Origin: Bacteroidaceae bacterium
Lineage (GTDB): Bacteria > Bacteroidota > Bacteroidia > Bacteroidales > Bacteroidaceae
Direction of reading: 5' to 3'
NCBI GenBank assembly: GCA_016284115.1
Contig: JAEEOD010000313.1
Coordinates: forward strand, 1 to 7,023
Length of the DNA stretch: 7,023 bases
Below, one piece after another: positions 1 to 5,681 of this stretch. A program made the translations under genes and the position numbers. How positions within the stretch are numbered: position 1 is the first letter of the stretch; the number at the start of each line of letters is the position of its first letter. The notes beneath the pieces are model-generated. The model searched no databases, was not told the DNA's origin, and saw nothing but the letters and a program-made list of their open reading frames with translations.

Positions 1-711
1 TTTAAGCTGCGTTCTTTCCTTGCTATTGGAGAGGACGTGGACTTGGAACCTGTGGTACCTGAGACAGCGCCGTCTGTTGAGCTTTATTATGATGATGTAT
101 TGCAGAAAGCCCTTCAAAACAACTCGTTCGCTCAGAATATCCAGCGTAGACAGTTGGAAGCAGATTATGAGGTGGCAAAAGCAAGAGGCAACCTGAGAGA
201 AATACAGTTATATGCCCAGGTTGGTTTGACAGGTACAGATCATACATTCCGCTCTGCCTACGATGGGCTGAAGTCGAACCAAATTGTGGAGGTGGGTGTA
301 AAGATTCCAATACTGGATTGGGGCAGACGCAAAGGGCAGGTGCGTGTTGCTAAGAGTAATCGTGAAGTAACGGAAAGCAAACTAAGGCAAGAAACGCAGG
401 AGTTTAACCAGAACCTGTTTGTATTGGTACAGCAATATAATAATCAGCTGGCACAACTGAACATAGCTGACGAAAGCGACCAGATAGCACAAAAGCGTTA
501 TGCTACGAATGTGGAGACTTTCATGATTGGTAAAATATCTACCCTCGACTTAAACGATGCCCAAGTACGAAAGGATGAGGCAAGGCAGAAACACGTCAAC
601 GAATTGTTCTATTATTGGTATTACTACTACCGCTTGCGTAGCCTCACTCTTTGGGACTTCGAGAAGGGCACGAATATTGATGCCGACTTTGAAGCAATCA
701 TCAAAGGATAA
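1..711 (+). CDS. TolC-family outer membrane efflux protein (3' part)
   Basis: This is the C-terminal part of an outer-membrane channel of the TolC/OEP family, which forms the outer-membrane exit duct of a tripartite exporter together with a periplasmic adaptor and an inner-membrane pump. The frame is open from the first base of the window (reading FKLRSFLAIGEDVDLEP), so the gene begins upstream; a GTG at 37 is internal, not the start. About 236 residues are visible, roughly the second of the two repeats of the family. Diagnostic stretches are IPILDWGRRKGQ (about residues 102-113), where the strand of the barrel returns to the long coiled helix, the Gln/Asn-rich helix that follows, the KISTLDLNDAQ segment, and the aromatic YYWYYYYRLRSLTLWDFE near the end, typical of Bacteroidota members. 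It ends in TAA-free coding up to the TAA at 709-711. The substrate cannot be told. The two-component pair downstream suggests regulated export. Family assignment is firm; the pump type (ABC versus RND) is not visible. Confidence 0.9.
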   Translation, partial: FKLRSFLAIGEDVDLEPVVPETAPSVELYYDDVLQKALQNNSFAQNIQRRQLEADYEVAKARGNLREIQLYAQVGLTGTDHTFRSAYDGLKSNQIVEVGVKIPILDWGRRKGQVRVAKSNREVTESKLRQETQEFNQNLFVLVQQYNNQLAQLNIADESDQIAQKRYATNVETFMIGKISTLDLNDAQVRKDEARQKHVNELFYYWYYYYRLRSLTLWDFEKGTNIDADFEAIIKG

Positions 712-744
712 TTTGGCTGTTTCATTTGAATGCGTTAATTTTGC
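712..744 (+). promoter_or_regulatory. Bacteroidota-type promoter for the response regulator/kinase pair
   Basis: A perfect match to the Bacteroidota -7 element TAnnTTTGY (TAATTTTGC, 736-744) is preceded, with 20 bases between, by a -33 element TTTG (712-715). This is the classic spacing for the primary sigma factor of this phylum. The -33 box begins immediately after the stop codon of the TolC-like gene. Only 6 bases separate the -7 box from the ATG at 751, so transcription from here would give a leader of a few bases at most. Read-through from the upstream gene is also possible. Confidence 0.6.
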
Positions 745-750
745 AATACT

Positions 751-2085
751 ATGATATTGATTGTTGATGATGATAGTGCAATACGTACCTCATTAGGCTT
801 TATGCTGAAACGGGCTGGCTATGAGGTGCAGGCAGTCTCAGGACCCAAAGAGGCGATGACGATTGTCCGTAATGAGGAAGTGCGTCTCATTTTAATGGAC
901 ATGAACTTTTCTCTTTCAACAACAGGGGAGGAAGGCCTAACTTTGCTCAAGCAAGTGAAGTTGTTCCTTCCAGAAGTTCCTGTGATTCTGATGACAGCAT
1001 GGGGTAGCATCAGTCTTGCTGTTGAGGGCATGAAGGCTGGTGCTTTTGATTTCGTTACCAAACCTTGGAACAATATAGCATTAATGCAACGCATAGAAAC
1101 GGCATTGCAGCTAACGGAAAAACAAGAAACTACCAAAGCAAATGATAAGGCATTTGACCGTAGTTTTATTATTGGTGAAAGCAAAGCCTTGGCGGAAGTT
1201 CTCACAATTGTCCAACGCATAGCCAATACCAACGCCTCTGTTCTGATTACCGGTGAAAGTGGCACTGGCAAGGAACTCATAGCAGAAGCTATCCATAAAA
1301 ATAGCCAACGAGCCAGCAAGCCTTTCGTAAAGGTGAACTTGGGCGGTATTTCACAGAGCCTCTTTGAAAGTGAGATGTTTGGACATAAGAAAGGAGCTTT
1401 TACCGATGCCGTAGCTGACAGAAAGGGACGCTTTGAGTTGGCAGATAAAGGTACCATCTTCCTTGATGAGATTGGTGAACTCGACCTGAGTTGTCAAGTA
1501 AAGTTGTTGCGTGTTTTGCAGGAACAGACCTTTGAGCCGTTGGGCGATAGTAAACCAAAGAAGGTGGATGTTCGAGTAGTGAGTGCTACCAATGCAAATT
1601 TGCAACAAATGGTACAGAATAAGTCTTTCCGAGAGGATTTGTTCTATCGCATCAACCTTATCACGATTCATCTGCCAGCATTGAGAGAGCGCAAGGAGGA
1701 TATTCCACTTTTAGCAGCTCACTTTGCCAAAAAACAATGTGAGGCAAATGGCTTGCCTATGGTTGCTATTTCAGAGGAAGCCAATGACTATTTGGCATCT
1801 CTGCCATACCCTGGCAATATACGTGAGTTGAAGAACTTAGTGGAACGTACGATTTTAGTGAGTTCAAATAATCTTTTGCGTGCATCTGACTTCCAACAGC
1901 AATATCAAGGGCTTTCTTCTCTGCAAAACGCTGATGCCGATGGCCTGACATTGGATGAAATGGAATATATTGCCATCAAGAAAGCGTACGAGAAATACCA
2001 TGGCAATGTGTCACAGATGGCTTCAGCCTTAGGGTTGAGTCGTCAGGCTCTTTATAGAAGGATGGAGAAATATAATTTAGTGTGA
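751..2085 (+). CDS. Sigma-54-dependent response regulator, NtrC/AtoC type
   Basis: A cytoplasmic enhancer-binding response regulator of 444 residues, full length for the family. The receiver domain (about 1-120) has acidic residues D6-D8, phospho-acceptor D50 (in LILMDMNFS), T82 and K104 (in VTKPW). The AAA+ domain (about 140-375) has Walker A GESGTGKE (168-175), the sigma-54-contacting loop as GAFTDA (215-220) rather than GAFTGA, Walker B TIFLDE (235-240), and arginines R294 and R300 in FREDLFYRIN. The C-terminus (about 420-444, ending SRQALYRRMEKYNLV) is a Fis-type helix-turn-helix. When phosphorylated it should oligomerise, hydrolyse ATP and open sigma-54 promoters. ATG 751 is the natural start because MILIVDDD is the canonical receiver beginning. 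The stop overlaps the next gene by four bases, so it is translationally coupled to the kinase, its probable partner. Targets are unknown; the adjacent export operon is the likeliest guess. No convincing -24/-12 site was found in this window. Confidence 0.95.
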   Translation: MILIVDDDSAIRTSLGFMLKRAGYEVQAVSGPKEAMTIVRNEEVRLILMDMNFSLSTTGEEGLTLLKQVKLFLPEVPVILMTAWGSISLAVEGMKAGAFDFVTKPWNNIALMQRIETALQLTEKQETTKANDKAFDRSFIIGESKALAEVLTIVQRIANTNASVLITGESGTGKELIAEAIHKNSQRASKPFVKVNLGGISQSLFESEMFGHKKGAFTDAVADRKGRFELADKGTIFLDEIGELDLSCQVKLLRVLQEQTFEPLGDSKPKKVDVRVVSATNANLQQMVQNKSFREDLFYRINLITIHLPALRERKEDIPLLAAHFAKKQCEANGLPMVAISEEANDYLASLPYPGNIRELKNLVERTILVSSNNLLRASDFQQQYQGLSSLQNADADGLTLDEMEYIAIKKAYEKYHGNVSQMASALGLSRQALYRRMEKYNLV

Positions 2086-3371
2086 AACTCAAACACTTAT
2101 TTTACATATTAGCTGCTTTACAACTGGCACTGCTTGTCTTGTTGTTCTACTCTGCCTCTCAGCGTCAGGACATTCTGTTCTATATAGGGGAAGGCTTAGT
2201 CGTGTTGGTCTTGTTGTTCCTTGTGTATTTTTACTATAAGGTGTTAAGGCCTTTGGATGTTATAGGCAATGGTATGGACTTGCTGAACGAACAGGATTTC
2301 AGCAGTCGCCTTAAGCCTGTAGGACAACAAGAGAGTGACCGCATAGTACAGGTGTTCAACAAGATGATGGACCAACTGAAAGACGAGAAGCTGCGAATAC
2401 AGGAACAGAACCGTTTCTTAGACTTACTTATCAGTGCCTCACCAATGGGGGTAGTGATGTTGGATTTCGATGAGCGCATCACAATGATGAATAACGCTGC
2501 TATCCGTTTCCTTGAAATCGATAATGTAGAGCATGTCTTGCATCAGCCCTTGAGGCAACTAAATTCTCCATTGGCTAAAGAGATAGTCAACATTCCATCA
2601 GATAAGGCTGAAACTGTTCGTCTGAGTGATTCCAAGATATATCGTTGCAGCCATCTCAGTTTCATGGATAGGGGTTTTGCTCGTCCATTCATACTGATAG
2701 AGAGTTTGACAGAGGAAGTAATGAAGGCAGAGAAGAAAGCGTATGAGAAAGTGATACGCATGATAGCTCACGAGGTGAACAACACTGTTGCTGGTGTAAC
2801 ATCAACTCTCGATACAGTGAACGATGTGTTGTCAACGATGCCAGAGACTGAGGATTTGCGTGAGGTCATTGCAGTAGGTAGTGACCGTTGTATGGGTATG
2901 AGCCGTTTCATTACTCGCTTTGCCGATGTTGTGAAAATCCCTGATCCTCAATTGCAATCTGTTGACTTGAACCAATTAGTTTCAAGTTGTAAATCCTTTA
3001 TGGAAAGTGTCTGTGCCAATCGAAACATCAACATTAGCATGCACCTGTGCGAAGATGCTGCAAAAGTAAACATTGACCCCACCCTATTTGAGCAAGTACT
3101 GATAAACATAGTCAAGAATGCAGCAGAAAGCATTGACACTAATGGAGAAATAATCATAACAACACAAGCAAACGTCATAGAGATAGCCGATAATGGAAAA
3201 GGCATTAACCCTGAAGATGAGAAAAAACTATTCTCTCCATTCTTTTCTACTAAACCTAACGGGCAAGGTATAGGTCTTATGTTTATTCGTGAAGTGCTCA
3301 TCAAACATGATTGCACCTTCTCCCTCCGCACTTATCCCGATGGATATACCCGTTTCAAGATAGTTATTTGA
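2082..3371 (+). CDS. Membrane sensor histidine kinase partnered with the NtrC-type regulator
   Basis: A 429-residue histidine kinase that should phosphorylate the regulator encoded just upstream. It starts with GTG inside the overlap GTGA with that gene's TGA stop, a classic translational-coupling arrangement. Two hydrophobic helices (about 5-23 and 31-52) are separated by only some seven residues, so there is essentially no periplasmic sensor domain. A HAMP-like linker follows (about 53-105, with the RPLDVI and RLKPV stretches), then a PAS-like domain (about 108-215), the H-box with H230 in MIAHEVNNTVAGV, and a HATPase_c domain: N-box INIVKNAAES with N346, G1 box with D370 (IADNGKGI), the FFSTK segment (387-391) and G2 box GQGIGL (394-399). 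All catalytic residues are present. The H-box and ATPase resemble NtrB/NtrY-type kinases, matching an NtrC-type partner. The signal is unknown, but the architecture points to a membrane or cytosolic cue, for example envelope stress or an exported compound. The gene is followed by a terminator. Confidence 0.95.
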   Translation: MKLKHLFYILAALQLALLVLLFYSASQRQDILFYIGEGLVVLVLLFLVYFYYKVLRPLDVIGNGMDLLNEQDFSSRLKPVGQQESDRIVQVFNKMMDQLKDEKLRIQEQNRFLDLLISASPMGVVMLDFDERITMMNNAAIRFLEIDNVEHVLHQPLRQLNSPLAKEIVNIPSDKAETVRLSDSKIYRCSHLSFMDRGFARPFILIESLTEEVMKAEKKAYEKVIRMIAHEVNNTVAGVTSTLDTVNDVLSTMPETEDLREVIAVGSDRCMGMSRFITRFADVVKIPDPQLQSVDLNQLVSSCKSFMESVCANRNINISMHLCEDAAKVNIDPTLFEQVLINIVKNAAESIDTNGEIIITTQANVIEIADNGKGINPEDEKKLFSPFFSTKPNGQGIGLMFIREVLIKHDCTFSLRTYPDGYTRFKIVI

Positions 3372-3379
3372 GGCAAGAG

Positions 3380-3404
3380 TTTATACAATACATTTTTGTA
3401 TAAA
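3380..3404. repeat. 9-bp perfect inverted repeat downstream of the kinase
   Basis: TTTATACAA (3380-3388) and its exact reverse complement TTGTATAAA (3396-3404) are separated by 7 bases, starting 9 bases after the kinase stop. In the transcript this would be an AU-rich hairpin just ahead of the main terminator. It may stabilise the 3' end or be a weak companion terminator; no protein-binding role is shown by the sequence. Confidence 0.45.
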
Positions 3405-3416
3405 ATTGCATAAAAA

Positions 3417-3449
3417 AGAGCTGTAATTGTTCTAATTTCAGCTCTTTTT
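3417..3449 (+). terminator. Rho-independent terminator of the two-component operon, probably bidirectional
   Basis: AGAGCTG (3417-3423) pairs with CAGCTCT (3439-3445); inside this, after one T/T mismatch, AATT pairs with AATT, leaving a GTTCT loop. A run of five T residues (3445-3449) follows on the + strand, ending the kinase transcript. Six A residues precede the stem (3412-3417), so read from the other side the hairpin is also followed by a U-run and could stop - strand transcription. Confidence 0.85.
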
Positions 3450-3473
3450 CGCTTAGCTGCGCCTGATGGGTGG

Positions 3474-3524
3474 TTTACTACGGGCAAAACGACCTTTTAC
3501 TTCCTCTAAACTGACCGTAGTAAA
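3474..3524. repeat. 10-bp perfect inverted repeat with 31-base spacer
   Basis: TTTACTACGG (3474-3483) is exactly complementary to CCGTAGTAAA (3515-3524). It lies in the noncoding gap after the operon terminator. No ORF here is convincing on the + strand. On the - strand a short open frame ending at 3453 reads SLEEVKGRFARSKPPIRRS before its stop, which looks protein-like but has no start codon and meets a stop upstream at about 3575-3577. The repeat may belong to a relic or a small structured RNA. Confidence 0.35.
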
Positions 3525-3598
3525 GAAGCTGGTTTTAGAACAGATAATACATGATGTATATACAAGTATTTATGCAATTCAGCTGATGTGCTCACGTG

Positions 3599-3615
3599 CT
3601 AACGCGCTAACATTT
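3599..3615. repeat. Left arm of 17-base inverted repeat (GTTAG-CGC-GTTAG element, copy 1)
   Basis: CTAACGCGCTAACATTT is the exact reverse complement of the sequence at 3766-3782. Within the arm, CTAAC occurs twice as a direct repeat spaced by GCG, so each arm carries two half-sites one helical turn or less apart (8-base period), which is typical of operators or iterons. It is preceded by the palindrome CACGTG (3593-3598). The 150 bases between the arms (3616-3765) are very AT-rich, apart from a nearly G-free pyrimidine-rich stretch around 3724-3753, and contain no convincing gene. Confidence 0.55.
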
Positions 3616-3765
3616 TCATTTTTCAAACACACATGCATGTACCATTAGGTTTATTCTTAGTTTTTAATTAAGCTAATCATAATTATCTAATTATTTAGGT
3701 ATTATATATAGATTGTTATCCAGTCATCTCCTACTCCCCCTACATCCCTTTTCAAAAAAAACAAG

Positions 3766-3782
3766 AAATGTTAGCGCGTTAG
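3766..3782. repeat. Right arm of 17-base inverted repeat (copy 2), next to the promoter of the 301-residue gene
   Basis: AAATGTTAGCGCGTTAG, the exact complement of copy 1, continues as TGCGTGC to 3789, so the GTTAG(C/T)GC unit is repeated with 8-base periodicity. It ends 22 bases before the -7 promoter box at 3805, covering where the -33 contact of RNA polymerase would fall. That position suits an operator controlling the following gene. A function as operator is inferred from position only. Confidence 0.55.
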
Positions 3783-3804
3783 TGCGTGCATTCGTTAATT
3801 TTTG

Positions 3805-3813
3805 TATCTTTGC
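3805..3813 (+). promoter_or_regulatory. Bacteroidota -7 promoter element of the 301-residue gene
   Basis: TATCTTTGC is a perfect TAnnTTTGY match 31 bases before the ATG at 3845, giving a leader of roughly 25-30 bases. The -33 region has no good TTTG at the usual 19-21 base distance; TTAG (3779-3782), part of the inverted-repeat arm, is the nearest, which hints at an activator or repressor acting there. Confidence 0.6.
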
Positions 3814-3844
3814 ACCGCCAAATGGACAAAACAATTGATTATCC

Positions 3845-4750
3845 ATGGATACAATTACCACCATACCTCCACGCACGAAAAAAGAGAATTATACCAGCTA
3901 CTTCCACCGCTTGCTGGCTGGTTCTTTAAAAGCAAAAGAAGCCCACAAGATACATGAGACATGGATAAGACGCCACCAAAGCGTTTTACGTGAAAAGGAC
4001 TGCTATCAGCGTATCAAGATGGTGCTGGAGGAACTGATGAAATCTGGCTTTCTGAGAGCCGACTATATCGATACAGGCATGCTCAATGACGATTGTCTCG
4101 ATGCACGCCACGAACTGGAAGATTTGCATTTCGAAGACTTGCTCAAGATTGATGGTGCCGAATGGAAATACGCTTTACTGAGCGTACAATTGAAGAAGCA
4201 AGGCGAGAGACGCATATTAATTGACGAAAAATATGTAGGCCTCTACATCGATGAAATGCGTGACAAACTGACGACAGATGACCTTGAAGCATTCTTTAGC
4301 TTCGCCACCTTCACCACACTAGCATATAGAGAAATAGATCGGCTACATGCATGCGGAAGTACAGCAGGAGAGGAAATGCCACAGCAGACTGACGAGCAGA
4401 TAGCAGTGAATAACTTTGTGAACAAAATCGTTAGACTAGCAAATACTACATACGATAGCTGGAATGGCAAGAAGGTATCCCCTGGGGCACATATGCCTGA
4501 AAGGGAAATTGTCATCAAACGCGATGAACTGATAGAATATATCAAGGATATACAGCTAAACAATCCCGAGGAACTTCTATCATGGTGCTATCCAACCACT
4601 AGCAACAATAACATACAATTCTGCAAATACGTATCATTACTACAAAAGAAGGGCTATTTCGGCACCCTACGCAACAACCTATTGGCGAAATGCGTGGCTC
4701 CGATTATCGGATTGTGTAATGGCACAGTCAGCAACTATTTAAGTAAATAA
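3845..4750 (+). CDS. Uncharacterised 301-residue protein, possible C-terminal helix-turn-helix
   Basis: I do not recognise this protein. It has 301 residues, no signal peptide and no membrane segment, so it is probably cytoplasmic. The N-terminal half is charged and looks mostly helical (for example IKMVLEELMKSGFL and the acidic ARHELEDLHFEDLLKID). A more hydrophobic stretch LEAFFSFATFTTLAYREIDR lies in the middle, followed by a polar linker. The last 23 residues (279-301), ending PIIGLCNGTVSNYLSK, have the pattern of a helix-turn-helix whose recognition helix would be GTVSNYLSK at the extreme C-terminus; this is suggestive, not proven. The gene stands alone: it has its own promoter, repeat elements on both sides, and the next terminator is 250 bases downstream. 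ATG 3845 sits in the 12-bp palindrome TATCCATGGATA (3840-3851). An upstream ATG at 3822 is out of frame and leads to only 35 codons. It might bind the flanking GTTAG repeats, which is inference from proximity. Confidence 0.75.
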   Translation: MDTITTIPPRTKKENYTSYFHRLLAGSLKAKEAHKIHETWIRRHQSVLREKDCYQRIKMVLEELMKSGFLRADYIDTGMLNDDCLDARHELEDLHFEDLLKIDGAEWKYALLSVQLKKQGERRILIDEKYVGLYIDEMRDKLTTDDLEAFFSFATFTTLAYREIDRLHACGSTAGEEMPQQTDEQIAVNNFVNKIVRLANTTYDSWNGKKVSPGAHMPEREIVIKRDELIEYIKDIQLNNPEELLSWCYPTTSNNNIQFCKYVSLLQKKGYFGTLRNNLLAKCVAPIIGLCNGTVSNYLSK

Positions 4751-4796
4751 TAGTCAATTAATCAACGGGGAAAACGTTCATTTTACATTCTTGAAT

Positions 4797-4843
4797 GGAT
4801 AATATGAATTAATTTATGTGATTCATTAAATTATTCATTATCC
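4797..4843. repeat. Imperfect AT-rich inverted repeat, 47 bases
   Basis: GGATAAT (4797-4803) pairs exactly with ATTATCC (4837-4843), and the inner bases continue pairing imperfectly (ATGAATTAATTTA against the complement of TTAAATTATTC). It lies about 45 bases after the stop of the 301-residue gene and would form a weak AU-rich stem in RNA. There is no U-run, so it is not a standard terminator. Confidence 0.35.
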
Positions 4844-4961
4844 TACTGATTATCGGTATCATAACATTAATAGATTAATTCGAATAACATTTGGAATCAC
4901 ACAAACTTAGTCAGAAATTTGCACGCAGATAGCAATCTACATCAAAAAGAAAGCTATGTAG

Positions 4962-4973
4962 TAACGCACTAAC
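4962..4973. repeat. Third copy of the CTAAC-type repeat, downstream of the 301-residue gene
   Basis: TAACGCACTAAC differs by one base from TAACGCGCTAAC in copy 1. The 11 bases ACGCACTAACG (4964-4974) match exactly the complement of the copy 2 region. It is in the same orientation as copy 1, so the 301-residue gene is bracketed by related elements. Confidence 0.45.
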
Positions 4974-4999
4974 GACCCAACAATTACTATATATTTCCA

Positions 5000-5040
5000 A
5001 GAGCCACTGTCGTCATCAATGATGGCAGGGGCTCTTTTTA
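5000..5040 (+). terminator. Rho-independent terminator downstream of the 301-residue gene
   Basis: AGAGCC (5000-5005) pairs with GGCTCT (5030-5035). After a one-base mismatch, CTGTCGTC pairs with GATGGCAG using two G-U wobbles, giving a long stem. Five T residues follow (5035-5039). It is the first clear terminator after the stop at 4750. Confidence 0.8.
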
Positions 5041-5223
5041 TATGGGTACTCTATCCACAAATACTTCCTCGCCTTGTGGCAAAAAGACAGACAAACAATT
5101 GGAGATTGGAAATAACATCGTACTTTACTGCCAATAAACAATAAGTGTCTAATCTTTTAAAATTCATTCATAACATGAAAAAGTTTCCTTACCATTAATA
5201 TTCCTATCTCAAGGCTTATTCTT
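5041..5223. other. Noncoding gap, little recognisable
   Basis: I see no gene on either strand here. A short inverted repeat CCACAA/TTGTGG (5055-5060, 5074-5079) is present but weak. The last part is the upstream region of the decayed gene that follows. Confidence 0.4.
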
Positions 5224-5232
5224 TATTTTTGT
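5224..5232 (+). promoter_or_regulatory. Possible -7 promoter element of the decayed gene
   Basis: TATTTTTGT matches TAnnTTTGY perfectly and ends 14 bases before the ATG at 5247. No good -33 TTTG is present about 20 bases upstream, so the promoter may itself be weakened or regulated. The position just ahead of the reading frame start supports ATG 5247 as the original start. Confidence 0.4.
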
Positions 5233-5246
5233 GGGCTGTGCGTGAT

Positions 5247-5657
5247 ATGAACAAGCCAAACAATGAATTGGCTACATTATTTTAACAATGGAATGATTTA
5301 GATTATTTATAGAATATCTTTATAGAAAACTATGATGATCTTCAAGAATTCTTCTATATTAAGAGAGTAAGCGAGGCCATTGAAGATACCATCAATGAAG
5401 CAGAACAGTTGGAAAGACTCATTTTAGATATTCCTTATGCTGACAACCTTGATGAGATATTTTTACCTTTAGGCTCAAATGATATGAGCATACGTGAATT
5501 GGTAAAACTGAACCAATGTCGCCAGTTCCTACTTAATATTGGAGTTTTTGATTCGGATAGTTTTTTATGTCAATGTTCAAAACTATTTCCGAGTTGGAGG
5601 ACAAACTTGGCATTGAGGTTTTCCAAGCAGCTGCTATGGAAGCTAAATCATAATTAA
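5247..5657 (+). pseudogene. Decayed small gene with two in-frame stops, possibly toxin-antitoxin-like
   Basis: From ATG 5247 a single frame reads MNKPNNELATLF, TAA (5283-5285), QWNDLDYL, TAG (5310-5312), then NIFIENYDDLQEFFYIKRV and onward to the TAA at 5655-5657. The text is protein-like on both sides of each stop and the frame never changes, which is what a gene with two nonsense mutations looks like. From memory, it resembles Bacteroidota proteins of about 150-170 residues that precede a second small gene and are sometimes annotated as part of toxin-antitoxin pairs. In those, a stretch rich in an IxLT..MQER-like motif lies between the equivalents of LDEIFLPLG and RELVKLNQCRQFL. Here these two are only about seven residues apart, suggesting an internal deletion as well. 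The end (LCQCSKLFPSW and on) looks like readthrough out of frame. A TTG at 5409 could give an 82-codon ORF but is not a credible start. The family link is a recollection, not tested. Confidence 0.55.
5567..5653 (+). CDS. 28-codon ORF overlapping the decayed gene; partner-gene remnant or small protein
   Basis: In another frame, ATG 5567 (or the in-frame ATG 5573) reads MSMFKTISELEDKLGIEVF and ends KS with TAA at 5651-5653. The sequence is protein-like, amphipathic and acidic at its start, and overlaps the end of the decayed gene the way the second cistron of a small two-gene module would. It may be the truncated start of the partner protein. If the upstream gene is dead, this one is probably not made. 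No helix-turn-helix is visible in so few residues. Confidence 0.3.
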   Translation: MSMFKTISELEDKLGIEVFQAAAMEAKS

Positions 5658-5681
5658 GCTATAATTTGAAGTTATGACCAA

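Larger units (their letters stand above)
4751..4999. other. Long AT-rich noncoding 3' region of the 301-residue gene
   Basis: No open reading frame of note on either strand. The stretch is AT-rich and carries an imperfect inverted repeat (4797-4843), a small inverted repeat CTACAT/ATGTAG (4937-4942 and 4956-4961), and a third copy of the CTAAC-type repeat (4962-4973). Because the first good terminator is at 5000-5040, this region is probably transcribed as a long 3' untranslated tail or could hide a small RNA; no promoter for the latter is clear. Confidence 0.4.

Noticed and set aside
819..1457. 212-codon ORF on the - strand
   Set aside because: It lies entirely within the response regulator, whose motifs are unmistakable; the opposite-strand translation has no recognisable domain.
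3466..3648. 60-codon + strand ORF
   Set aside because: It starts just after a terminator, has no promoter or protein-like pattern, and runs through the inverted repeat arm at 3599-3615; likely chance.
3593..3789. A miniature transposable element with terminal inverted repeats
   Set aside because: Arms are outward and perfect, but no target-site duplication is visible next to them, so I kept only the repeat call and left the mobile-element idea as an open question.
3822..3929. ATG at 3822 as start of a leader peptide
   Set aside because: Out of frame with the 301-residue gene and gives a 35-codon peptide overlapping its start, with no Trp/His-type attenuation pattern or hairpin.
449..4740. 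Sigma-54 promoters (TGGCAC-like hexamers, for example near 449 and 4723)
   Set aside because: They lack a TTGC element at the required 5-base spacing and sit inside coding sequence.
5409..5657. Independent 82-codon gene starting at TTG 5409
   Set aside because: Protein-like reading continues upstream in the same frame through 5247, so the TTG is internal to a decayed longer gene.
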